In this document: piece after piece, positions 7,526-15,355 of the stretch
Position numbering within the stretch: position 1 is the stretch's first letter
Layout: each line of letters opens with the position of its first letter
Origin: Candidatus Poribacteria bacterium
GTDB lineage: Bacteria > Poribacteria > WGA-4E > WGA-3G
Length of the DNA: 64,000 bases
NCBI GenBank assembly: GCA_022821065.1
Contig: JAJEEK010000063.1
Coordinates: 35,998 to 99,997, forward strand
Reading direction: 5' to 3'
Program-made: the position numbers and the translations under genes
The notes under the pieces: model-generated
The model's input: only the letters and a program-made list of their open reading frames with translations
What the model was told of the DNA's origin: nothing
Databases searched by the model: none

Positions 7526-10069
7526 ATGATTTCGCTTAATTATATCCCACGATGCCTCTGTTTAACGTTGGTATTCGTGCTCGTTGCCGTTACTGCTAAT
7601 CCCGGTGAAGAGGAGACCTCTCAATTTGCACAAGAGGGACTCCCCTTCATGGAAAAATACTGCTTTAGTTGTCACACTGGCGATCAACCTGCCGCTGAAA
7701 TCTCCCTTGATGTCTTTTCAGATGACCGTTCCTTGATTGAGAACCGTGATATATGGGACCGTGTCTTAGATATGGTCGCAACGGGTTATATGCCGCCCTC
7801 CGAGAGCGACATTCAACCGACTTTAGAAGTATCAGAGGCGTTTGTTGCACATATCGAAGCGATTTTTGAACACGCTGATCGCACGGCTAAACCGGACCCT
7901 GGGCGTATCACGGTGCGCCGACTCAATAGAGTTGAATACAAAAATACTGTCCGAGATATGCTCGGTGTCGATTTCGATCCTACCGAAAACTTTCCGGCGG
8001 ACGATGTCGGACACGGATTTGATAACATCGGTGATGTGCTAACGATGTCGCCGCTCTTGATGGAACGCTACCTTGAGGCGGCGGAAGCCATCGCGATGCG
8101 CGTCATTTTAGTCGAACCGCCACCGCCCTCAAAACGCTACCAAAGAGGGTCCCGTCTCGACCCACGCCACGATGATGTCCCTGATACGCGCTTCCGGCTC
8201 CTCGACCCAACGGCGACAGAGGCGTGGAAATCTGGTCCCTTTACGACAGGTGCGGCCTTTTTCAAGATGTTCCCGGAGGAAGAGATCATCTATCGCGCGA
8301 CGCTTTACATTGAACCTGAGGATGAAACCTCCCACACGGAGGCTGAAATCAAAGCCGCAGCGACTGAGACTGATGATAAAACCGCTGCCGCTGAAGATGA
8401 CAGTCAACCACCAGTTGAAATCGCGTTATTTATTCAAGGTGAAGCGTTGGAAGAGGTATCTCCGCCAGAAGAACTCGCACGATTGGTCGGTGTGGACCCA
8501 GCAGCGGATAACAGTATCAAGATTTTAGAGACTTTTGAGATTACCTCGCGCGATCCGAAAAAGACTCAGACGGTTAAGGTGCATGTTACCGGCATTCCGA
8601 ACATTGAAAAAGCCGGAATTGCGATGGTTAAACCTGCGGAAGGCGATCCGTCGGCGAAACTACAGATTCGGACGCTCTGGGCGGAAGGTCCGTTAGATAC
8701 TCGTCCCGATTCGCAACTCAAAATTTTGGCATGCACACCGGACATCCCGCAAGTAGAACAGACGCGTGAAGTCTTGACTCGCTTGCTTCGCGATGGCTAT
8801 CGCCGTCCGCCGACTGAAACTGAAGTGGAACAACTCGTACAGTTCGTGGCATCTGTTCAAGCCGATGATATGAAATGGGAAGCGGCAATCCAGCAAGCGA
8901 TCAAGGTTATTCTCTGCTCACCTAAGTTCCTATTCCGATTGGAGTTAGATGACCGTCCGCAAGGGCCAGAGCCGTACGCGATTGACGAGTTTCAACTCGC
9001 ATCGCGGCTCTCCTACTTCTTGTGGCGGAGTATGCCGGACGATGAACTCTTTGAACTCGCAGCACAAAACGAGTTGACTGCGAATCTTGAAGCAGAAGTT
9101 AAACGGATGTTGGCAGACCCGAAAGCGGCAGAATTCGCACGTGATTTTGGCACGCAATGGCTACAAATTCAACGGTTGGCAACAGTTACGCCTGATCGTG
9201 AACGATTTCCGCACTTCCGTCGTAGGTGGTTAGCCGCGATGCTAAAGGAGACAGAACTCTTTCTTGAATCCATCTTCCGTGAGGATCGGAGCGTCATTGA
9301 TTTACTTGACGCAGACTACACGTTCCTCAATCAGGAATTGGCGAATCACTACGGCATTGCTGACACCAACGGAAACTGGAAGTATCAAGAGAAAACTGTA
9401 CCGGGTGGCGAACCGATTAAGGGCAGTGCGTTTCGGCGCGTTGCGTTGCAAGGCACTTCACGCGGCGGTATACTTACGCACGCCAGCGTGTTAACAGTGA
9501 CATCTAACCCGACCCGTACCTCGCCAGTCAAACGCGGACGCTGGGTTCTGGAGCAGATACTCGGGACACCACCACCGCCGCCACCGCCGGATGTTCCGGA
9601 ATTGGAAGAAGATAAGGCAGCGGCTACAGGGACAAGTTTACGAGAACTGCTCGAACAGCACCGAGAAGACCCCGCTTGTGCTAACTGTCACGCGAAAATG
9701 GACCCGATCGGATTCGCGCTCGAAAACTATAACGCTATCGGTGCATTTCGGAAAAAAGATGGTGGATTGGAAATTGATACAACTGCAGAACTTCCAGATG
9801 GCACAACTTTTCAAGGGATAGGGGACCTGAAACAGATACTTAAAGACAGGAAAGAGGAATTTGTGCGCTGTCTGACGGAGAAGATGTTGACCTACGCTTT
9901 AGGTAGAGGCTTGGAATATTATGACCGTCCAACCGTTGACCGAATCGTTGCGCAGCTTGAAGCCGAGGGTTATCGGAGCTCCGTACTAATCGCTGAAATT
10001 GTTAAAAGCGATCCGTTCCGTCTGCGCCGCGGTTCTTCAGATTCGGGCCAGCGTGGCATAACAAAATGA
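7526..10069 (+). CDS. Planctomycete-type haem-binding DUF1587/1595/1592/1588/1585 protein
   Basis: Exported protein of 847 residues. Hydrophobic signal sequence at residues 1-27; first CxxCH haem motif CFSCH near 50 within a planctomycete cytochrome-like domain; DUF1587 around 125-190 (RRLNRVEYKNTVRDMLG); an acidic insertion rich in Glu/Thr near 270-300; DUF1595 near 415-460; DUF1592 near 485-610; DUF1588 near 655-700 (RGGILTHASVLTVTSNPTRT); a proline run (eight in a stretch) near 690-700; a second CxxCH, CANCH, near 717; DUF1585 to the end. Function unknown; the two haem sites suggest periplasmic electron transfer. In Planctomycetes this gene normally sits beside a DUF1552 gene; here the DUF1552 partner is 3.2 kb downstream (13261). 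Confidence 0.9.
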   Translation: MISLNYIPRCLCLTLVFVLVAVTANPGEEETSQFAQEGLPFMEKYCFSCHTGDQPAAEISLDVFSDDRSLIENRDIWDRVLDMVATGYMPPSESDIQPTLEVSEAFVAHIEAIFEHADRTAKPDPGRITVRRLNRVEYKNTVRDMLGVDFDPTENFPADDVGHGFDNIGDVLTMSPLLMERYLEAAEAIAMRVILVEPPPPSKRYQRGSRLDPRHDDVPDTRFRLLDPTATEAWKSGPFTTGAAFFKMFPEEEIIYRATLYIEPEDETSHTEAEIKAAATETDDKTAAAEDDSQPPVEIALFIQGEALEEVSPPEELARLVGVDPAADNSIKILETFEITSRDPKKTQTVKVHVTGIPNIEKAGIAMVKPAEGDPSAKLQIRTLWAEGPLDTRPDSQLKILACTPDIPQVEQTREVLTRLLRDGYRRPPTETEVEQLVQFVASVQADDMKWEAAIQQAIKVILCSPKFLFRLELDDRPQGPEPYAIDEFQLASRLSYFLWRSMPDDELFELAAQNELTANLEAEVKRMLADPKAAEFARDFGTQWLQIQRLATVTPDRERFPHFRRRWLAAMLKETELFLESIFREDRSVIDLLDADYTFLNQELANHYGIADTNGNWKYQEKTVPGGEPIKGSAFRRVALQGTSRGGILTHASVLTVTSNPTRTSPVKRGRWVLEQILGTPPPPPPPDVPELEEDKAAATGTSLRELLEQHREDPACANCHAKMDPIGFALENYNAIGAFRKKDGGLEIDTTAELPDGTTFQGIGDLKQILKDRKEEFVRCLTEKMLTYALGRGLEYYDRPTVDRIVAQLEAEGYRSSVLIAEIVKSDPFRLRRGSSDSGQRGITK

Positions 10070-11163
10070 CGCGAATTATCAGCAATTTCGTTCTTCTTGC
10101 TATCATAATTCTACAACCGAGTTGTTATATATCTCAGTATACTACAGAAAATAAAAATCCCACTTCACAATTGGAGAAAAAATACGCTTTCCACTTGGCG
10201 TTGGAGGAAAAGTATTCTGTTTACTTGGATGCTGCATGGACAACGAAAGATGCCCACGCGCTTTTAAAGGTCTTTGAATCGATGCCGTTAGGTCTGAATC
10301 TGAACTTTTCTACATGGCATCTAAGCGCTGATGCGTTAGAAAACGGTATTAAGATTGAAACGAAGGACAAGTTAAAATCCGTTACGATAAGTAGAAATAT
10401 TTTACCAGTTGAAGACGCTCAAGAGGTCTTGTCACGGAGCAAGGCCCTATACTTTGCTGTGGTTCAATTTATCACGGAAAGTGGGACAAATAGACCCCTA
10501 ATCAAATTGATATTGAGAGAAAGATACGGCATTCGTGTAGATGTTCCGTCCTACGCTTCATTAACCGAAGGCACGACAAACGAAACAGCAGAACACTATT
10601 CGGATTTTGAAAATGAAGATCTGATGCTTATTATCTCTGTCCTCGAAGCATTTCCGAAAGCATTACGTAAAACACCACAATTACAATATATAGTCCGTAG
10701 AATCGATACTGACAACAAAGGAATAAGCAAAGCTTGGATGCGAAGTGCAGCGCCGGGTTATATAGCGTTTGCAGAATCTATTTTTCTTCGCAATCGCGAT
10801 CATCGTGGTCATCTCGGTCGCTTTCACCACGATGACACACGTAAGATAATTGCCCACGAAAAGTCCCATTTTTTATGGGCATACATTTTTAATGACCAAC
10901 TCAAAAGGGATTGGATGCGACTTGGCGGATGGTATCAGGATTCAACCAGCGAATCCGGTTGGTCAACGACGAAAGAACGCTCAGCGTTTGTAACAGATTA
11001 CGCTTATACAGAGAATCCGAATGAGGATATGGCGGAAAGTATCGGATATTATTTCGTATATCCTGATCAACTCCGCTCCTGTTGCCCTGAGAAATATGAA
11101 TTTATTCATGATCGGATTATGCTTACATATGGCAACCGTTATGCGCTGTCTAACCGGATGTAA
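10066..11163 (+). CDS. Putative lipoprotein with HExxH metallopeptidase motif
   Basis: 365 residues, starting inside the stop of the previous gene (ATGA overlap), so the two are probably translated together. Residues 1-20 form a short signal ending in LQPSC, a plausible lipobox with Cys 20. Near residue 263 the sequence is HEKSHFLW, a zinc-type HExxH, and near 319 NEDMAES supplies a downstream acidic residue in the spacing seen in several gluzincin families. I do not recognise a named family. Likely an envelope-attached protease; catalytic role is inferred from motif only. It is AT-richer than the preceding gene, as if it had a different history. Confidence 0.65.
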   Translation: MTRIISNFVLLAIIILQPSCYISQYTTENKNPTSQLEKKYAFHLALEEKYSVYLDAAWTTKDAHALLKVFESMPLGLNLNFSTWHLSADALENGIKIETKDKLKSVTISRNILPVEDAQEVLSRSKALYFAVVQFITESGTNRPLIKLILRERYGIRVDVPSYASLTEGTTNETAEHYSDFENEDLMLIISVLEAFPKALRKTPQLQYIVRRIDTDNKGISKAWMRSAAPGYIAFAESIFLRNRDHRGHLGRFHHDDTRKIIAHEKSHFLWAYIFNDQLKRDWMRLGGWYQDSTSESGWSTTKERSAFVTDYAYTENPNEDMAESIGYYFVYPDQLRSCCPEKYEFIHDRIMLTYGNRYALSNRM

Positions 11164-11212
11164 GGACACATATTAGCAAAACGTCCTGGTCGGAATATAA
11201 GGAAGTACACCC

Positions 11213-11623
11213 ATGAAAAAGTACAGGACATGGCACGAAATACTAATGGAACAACTTTCTGACAAGGATGACGCAATTGACTATCTTCAAGGGACATTGG
11301 AAGAATACCAAGTGGACGGCGATACCTCATTTTTTCTCAGTGAGATCCGTACCGTTGTAGAAGCACAAGGCGGAGTCTCCAAACTTGCTGAGAAAATCAA
11401 TATTGAGCCACAGATACTATCAGACATGCTCACCAGTAAAGCAGCACCACGACTCGATATGTTCAGCACCATTCTCCGGACACTTGGGTGTCGACTATCG
11501 ATTGAATTGCTAAGCGACACAAGTTGTAGCCCACATCGTGCGAATGCGGATCATCCCGTTACACCAAGCGAGGTCGTAGATCGGAATCTTGAAGTTGCTA
11601 CTGAAAATAGGGATCCGCGTTAA
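11213..11623 (+). CDS. HigA/COG3636-like antitoxin, no toxin partner
   Basis: 136 residues. N-terminal part (KKYRTWHEILMEQL and the acidic LEEYQVDG) matches the addiction-module antidote family; residues 60-100 form a helix-turn-helix (GGVSKLAEKINIEPQILSDM) that would bind DNA. The 30-residue tail is unrelated to the family. AAGGAAG precedes the start. The usual HigB/RelE-type toxin is absent on both sides: upstream is the metallopeptidase, downstream a shortened copy of the same antitoxin. It could be a solitary regulator. Confidence 0.75.
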   Translation: MKKYRTWHEILMEQLSDKDDAIDYLQGTLEEYQVDGDTSFFLSEIRTVVEAQGGVSKLAEKINIEPQILSDMLTSKAAPRLDMFSTILRTLGCRLSIELLSDTSCSPHRANADHPVTPSEVVDRNLEVATENRDPR

Positions 11624-11632
11624 GCAATACCT

Positions 11633-11661
11633 TTGAGAATTTTTTGCTTTAGGTGTATAAT
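11633..11661 (+). promoter_or_regulatory. Promoter of the shortened antitoxin copy
   Basis: TTGAGA, 17 bases, TATAAT. The expected transcript start near 11668 rules out an upstream GTG at 11653 as start of the next gene and supports ATG 11689. Confidence 0.6.
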
Positions 11662-11688
11662 TATTTTATGGATATACGGATCTACCAA

Positions 11689-11892
11689 ATGAGAAAATAT
11701 AGGAATTACGAAGCGGGTCTCAAGAAGCGATTGGCAGATTCGGCGTATGCGAAGGAATATCTTGTCGTAGCACTTGAGGAATACGAGGAAGATGGTAACA
11801 TTGAGGCGTTTCTGCTTGCAGTCAAAGATGCAGCAAACGCTCAAGGCAGCGAGTCTCAACCTTTCTGTCACAATAATGGAAAATGCTTATGA
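11689..11892 (+). CDS. Truncated second antitoxin-like protein
   Basis: 67 residues. It aligns with the first half of the 11213 antitoxin: MRKYRNYEAGLKKRL against MKKYRTWHEILMEQL, then LEEYEEDGNIEAFL against LEEYQVDGDTSFFL, ending after NAQGS where the helix-turn-helix should begin. So the DNA-binding half is missing. Its TGA overlaps the ATG of the SMP-30 gene (ATGA), which suggests that an event that brought in the SMP-30 gene cut off the 3' half. It could still act as a short protein-binding antitoxin domain, or be a remnant. Confidence 0.55.
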   Translation: MRKYRNYEAGLKKRLADSAYAKEYLVVALEEYEEDGNIEAFLLAVKDAANAQGSESQPFCHNNGKCL

Positions 11893-12929
11893 ACACATCA
11901 AAACAACTTTCACGTCGAACATTCTTACGCGGTCTGGGGGTAAGCGTTGCTTTGCCAATGCTAAATCCGCTGACGGCTTTGGCAGATATTCCTTCAAAAG
12001 AGGGACCCATCACCCGCTATCCCGATCCAGCGGTTGAAGTTATCGACCCGCGTTTTGCACGATATAAAATCGGGAACGCCGTTGTGGAACGGCTCTGGAC
12101 TGGCGCGCGCTGGTCAGAGGGTCCTGTCTGGTTCGGTGATGGCGGATACCTCCTCTGGAGCGATATTCCGAATAACCGTATCCTGAAATGGCAGGAAGCT
12201 ACCGGTAATGTCAGCGTTTATCGTAAACCTTCTAACCATACTAACGGTCATACACGCGATCGGCAAGGTAGACTCGTCAGTTGCGAACACGGCACCCGGC
12301 GCGTCACACGCACCGAATACGACGGAACGATCACCGTTTTGATTGACAACTTTGAAGGAAAACGGTTCAACGCCCCTAACGATGTGGTCGTCCATCCTGA
12401 CGAACATATCTGGTTTACGGATCCCGGATACGGCATCATGTTCAATTACGAAGGGCATAAAGCACCGTTTGAATTGCCAACATCTGTTTATCGTCTCAAT
12501 CCAGACACCGGTAAAGCAACCGTCGTGACAGATGCCCTCGAAAAACCTAACGGCATCTGCTTCTCGCCTGACTACAATAAACTTTATATTGCCGATACAG
12601 GACCAGCGAAAAACATCGTCGTTTACGACGTTATAGATGGTGAGCGACTGGCTAACAAGCAGGTATTCGCTGAGATGGCACCCGGTGCCGCTGATGGTAT
12701 GCGATGCGACACCGATGGCAATGTCTGGACAGGGACTGGCTGGGTCGGTGAAGGCTACGATGGCGTGCATATCTTCGCGCCGGACAGAACACTTATCGGT
12801 AAGATTCATCTGCCCGAAATCTGTTCCAACATCTGCTTCGGCGGTGTGAAACGGAACAGACTCTTTATGACAGGCAGCCAATCTCTTTACTCAGTTTATG
12901 TTGAAGCACAAGGCGCATCGATGTTTTAA
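11889..12929 (+). CDS. SMP-30/gluconolactonase-family beta-propeller with Tat leader
   Basis: Six-bladed beta-propeller lactonase family, 346 residues. ATG 11889 is preferred to 11883. Residues 1-30 hold a twin-arginine leader (SRRTFLRGLGVSVALP), so the protein should be exported folded. Family motifs: EGPVWFGDGGYLLWSD near 75 with the metal-binding Glu, NRILKWQ, RQGRLVSCEHGTRRVTR, the NAPNDVVVHPD loop with metal-binding Asn, and KPNGICFSPD. The first 50 bases are nearly the same as the start of the DUF1552 gene at 13261, an unusual leader for SMP-30 proteins. Translationally coupled to the truncated antitoxin. Substrate probably a sugar lactone, unproven. Confidence 0.88.
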   Translation: MNTSKQLSRRTFLRGLGVSVALPMLNPLTALADIPSKEGPITRYPDPAVEVIDPRFARYKIGNAVVERLWTGARWSEGPVWFGDGGYLLWSDIPNNRILKWQEATGNVSVYRKPSNHTNGHTRDRQGRLVSCEHGTRRVTRTEYDGTITVLIDNFEGKRFNAPNDVVVHPDEHIWFTDPGYGIMFNYEGHKAPFELPTSVYRLNPDTGKATVVTDALEKPNGICFSPDYNKLYIADTGPAKNIVVYDVIDGERLANKQVFAEMAPGAADGMRCDTDGNVWTGTGWVGEGYDGVHIFAPDRTLIGKIHLPEICSNICFGGVKRNRLFMTGSQSLYSVYVEAQGASMF

Positions 12930-13000
12930 TTTTGATCATAGCACGTGTTGTGAGACGGAGATCCCTATAAAAAACGGCATCATCTTCGGGGCACAGACGA

Positions 13001-13037
13001 ACAGTCTATGCTACAAATTGAAGCATGCGTAAGTCCT
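13001..13037. repeat. Right end of a family-A MITE-like repeat
   Basis: Holds the 12-base terminal repeat tgcgtaagtcct and the adjacent tatgctacaaa block found in the full elements at 28579, 60954 and 61644. The left end is not recognisable. It lies in the 331-base spacer 12930-13260, which otherwise contains only the promoter at 13052. Confidence 0.65.
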
Positions 13038-13051
13038 AATTACGAATAAAT

Positions 13052-13080
13052 TTGACATTACAAAAAAAATATATTATGAT
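13052..13080 (+). promoter_or_regulatory. Promoter of the DUF1552 gene
   Basis: TTGACA, 17 bases, TATGAT. Predicted start near 13087 leaves a leader of about 175 bases before ATG 13261. Confidence 0.65.
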
Positions 13081-13260
13081 TATAATACATGATTTTAGTT
13101 TCGCTTTTTAGCGAGTAGGCTTAACTCCGCATGAAACCGACACAACCGTCTCGGTACGGAATAAAAGTCTACAGGTGGAGCGACAGCAAAACATTGACCT
13201 TTGAAAATAGAGACTGTCGCGATGAAGCCGAAGTTCTGCCGTTAGGCAGAAGGAAGAATT

Positions 13261-14604
13261 ATGAACACATCAAAACAGCTCTCACGTCGAACATTTCTAC
13301 GTGGTTTGGGTGTCAGTATCGCGTTACCGTGGTTGGAAGCGATGGGACCCGTTACCTCGTGGGCAGCTGCACCTGCGATGGCAACACAGACAGCTCCGAA
13401 TCGGATGGCGTTCCTTTATGTACCTAATGGGAAGATTATGGAGGATTGGACTCCGACACAGGTAGGAACTGATTACGAACTCACAGAGATCCTGAAACCG
13501 TTAGCGAATGTGAAAGATAAAACGCTGGTACTCAGCGGTTTAACAGCAGACAAGGCACGCGCCAATGGTGATGGTGGTGGTGACCATGCGCGAGCGATGG
13601 CAGCCTTCCTGACAGGCGCACAACCCCGTAAAACAGATGGATCCGATATTCACGCCGGAATCTCCGTTGACCAAGCCGCAGCATCACATATCGGGAAACA
13701 GACGCGCCTCCCGTCGTTGGAACTCGGCATCGATCCCGGGTACAGATCGGGGAATTGCGACTCCGGTTATAGCTGCGTTTACTCCTCAACGATGTCGTGG
13801 CGTTCCGCGACGCAGCCGCTCCCGAAAGAGGTTAATCCGAAACTCGCCTTTGAACGCCTGTTCTCAACCATGCCGGATGCCGAACGCGTCGAACGCGATC
13901 AGCAGCGAAAAAGTATCCTCGACTTCGTGATGCAGGACTCAAAGGACCTCATCCGTCAAGTTAGCGGAAACGATGTGCGTAAACTCGATGAGTATTTCTC
14001 TGCTATCCGTGACATCGAACTGCGAATTGACGCAGCCGAAAAGTTTCCAGCACTCGAAAGACCCGATTACATCGCCCCAGAAGAAATTCCTAAAGACTTC
14101 CAAGAGCACGTCCGACTCATGATGGACCTGATTGTCCTTGCCTTCCAGACAGATGTGACCCGTGTGGTGACGTTTACGTTAGCCAATGAAGGGAGCAATA
14201 AGTCGTATCCGGCTGTCGATGTCCCTGATGGGCATCACTATCTATCGCATCACCAGGGTGACGAAGAAAAAATAGAAAAAATCCGTAAGATCGATATCTA
14301 CCATACGCAACAGTTGGCATACTTCTTGGAAAAAATGAACGCAATCCCTGAAGGCGATGGATCGTTGTTAGACCATTCCATGATTGTGTACGGCAGTGGA
14401 AACGCGGATGGTAACCGACATAGCCATCACGATCTCCCGATTCTGCTCGCGGGTTCTGGTTGTGGCACACTCAAAACGGGTCGTCATATCCGTTATCCGA
14501 AGGAGACACCGCTCAACAATCTCTGGTTGTCAATGCTGAACCGCATGGATGTCGATTTGTCGAAATTAGGCGATAGTACCGGCAGTTTGCGAGATCTCTC
14601 TTAA
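13261..14604 (+). CDS. DUF1552 family exported protein
   Basis: 447 residues, typical length. Twin-arginine leader SRRTFLRGLGVSIALPWLEA at residues 8-27, the standard leader of this family. Conserved features: RMAFLYVPNGKIMEDWTP near 50, GGDHARAMAAFLTGA near 105, SYSCVYSSTMSW near 170, and VTFTLANEGSNKSYP near 305 in the C-terminal half, then the HHDLPILLAGSG block, which together recall the alkaline-phosphatase/sulfatase-like DUF1501 group. Function unknown. Planctomycete genomes pair it with a DUF1592-type haem protein, here at 7526; the four genes between may be later insertions. GGAAGAATT precedes the ATG. Confidence 0.9.
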   Translation: MNTSKQLSRRTFLRGLGVSIALPWLEAMGPVTSWAAAPAMATQTAPNRMAFLYVPNGKIMEDWTPTQVGTDYELTEILKPLANVKDKTLVLSGLTADKARANGDGGGDHARAMAAFLTGAQPRKTDGSDIHAGISVDQAAASHIGKQTRLPSLELGIDPGYRSGNCDSGYSCVYSSTMSWRSATQPLPKEVNPKLAFERLFSTMPDAERVERDQQRKSILDFVMQDSKDLIRQVSGNDVRKLDEYFSAIRDIELRIDAAEKFPALERPDYIAPEEIPKDFQEHVRLMMDLIVLAFQTDVTRVVTFTLANEGSNKSYPAVDVPDGHHYLSHHQGDEEKIEKIRKIDIYHTQQLAYFLEKMNAIPEGDGSLLDHSMIVYGSGNADGNRHSHHDLPILLAGSGCGTLKTGRHIRYPKETPLNNLWLSMLNRMDVDLSKLGDSTGSLRDLS

Positions 14605-14628
14605 GAGCGTGGTTTTTGACGTATTGCT

Positions 14629-14659
14629 GGCGAGGTTTTCCGACCTCGCCATTTTTTTT
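14629..14659 (+). terminator. Rho-independent terminator of the DUF1552 gene
   Basis: Eight-pair stem ggcgaggt / acctcgcc, 6-base loop, then A and eight T. It lies 25 bases past the stop. Confidence 0.9.
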
Positions 14660-14661
14660 GC

Positions 14662-14778
14662 CTATTCATATCCGCTTTTATCTAATCTTGTCTTTAGTGC
14701 TGTGTCACGCCAAAGTAAAAAGATCGCGAGCATAAGAAACACCCCAGCAAAAACACTCGCTCCTACCAGAAGAGGCAT
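14662..14778 (-). pseudogene. Possible remnant of a membrane-protein C-terminus
   Basis: Leftward frame of 38 residues from ATG 14778, open for about another 20 residues upstream, with a clear hydrophobic helix (LVGASVFAGVFLML, AIFLLW) and a basic tail ending SGYE. It reads like the last transmembrane helix of a transporter. But its middle is made of the dispersed gatcgcgag...ctcgctcctacc repeat (14721-14775), which occurs elsewhere in non-coding DNA, so the helix may be chance. No ribosome site. Confidence 0.25.
14721..14775. repeat. Dispersed repeat family B
   Basis: agatcgcgag, an inserted aagaaacaccccagcaaaaa block, then cactcgctcctacc. Other copies: 28756-28800 (same insert), 28820-28850, 61251-61271 and 62668-62696. 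The arms gcgag/ctcgc pair as a hairpin. The rest of the 751-base gap 14605-15355 carries only similar low-information repeat-like DNA; no gene supported. Confidence 0.75.
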
Positions 14779-15355
14779 TTGGTGAGGTAGATTTAGCGAA
14801 ATCCAACATCCGAAACGGTGTCGGTCTCACAATGCGTTGGGTTTCACTCGGTTTTTGGTGATTTCAGGTGTCTCTGCTCCGTTGAAAGCTCCGTGTTGTA
14901 TGCGATTTTTTAGTAGGTCTCCGTTCAACCCAACCTACGGGACGCTTCAATTCTATTCTCAAACTCACGTTCAATTTAGCAAGGCAATAATTGAGACGAT
15001 GACAATTGAATCACAGTCAAAGATGCGCCGATTTCCGTTCAATAATTTATCTTTTCGTTAATACCTTCCGAGTGCCAGGTCTGGATTGTAAAGAAGCGAC
15101 AACGCCCTTTCTGGTGTCAATGCTGCCGAAATTATTAGATGTGTCCATCCTCGAAAGATCAAACTGATTCCTAAATCCCTATTGTTGTATTTTCGAGATT
15201 TACAGCCATCAAACCAACGTATTACGTGGGTTTTATGCGAAATATCATTACTTTGGAAAAACAAATTTGATAATGGGTTTCATTATTATTAGTTGTAAAT
15301 TAGGCAATATTGGGGTATGGTTAATTTTTTCGAGGCAAAAGTTGTTGAAGTGGAT

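Noticed and set aside
12114..12881. 255-residue open frame on the minus strand
   Set aside because: It lies wholly inside the SMP-30 gene on the opposite strand, with no ribosome site or family match; the SMP-30 frame explains the bases.
13131..13427. 98-residue open frame before the DUF1552 gene
   Set aside because: Overlaps the DUF1552 start in another frame, and no ribosome site or homology is seen.
14837..15061. 74-residue plus-strand open frame
   Set aside because: In repeat-like spacer DNA with low-complexity translation and no ribosome site.
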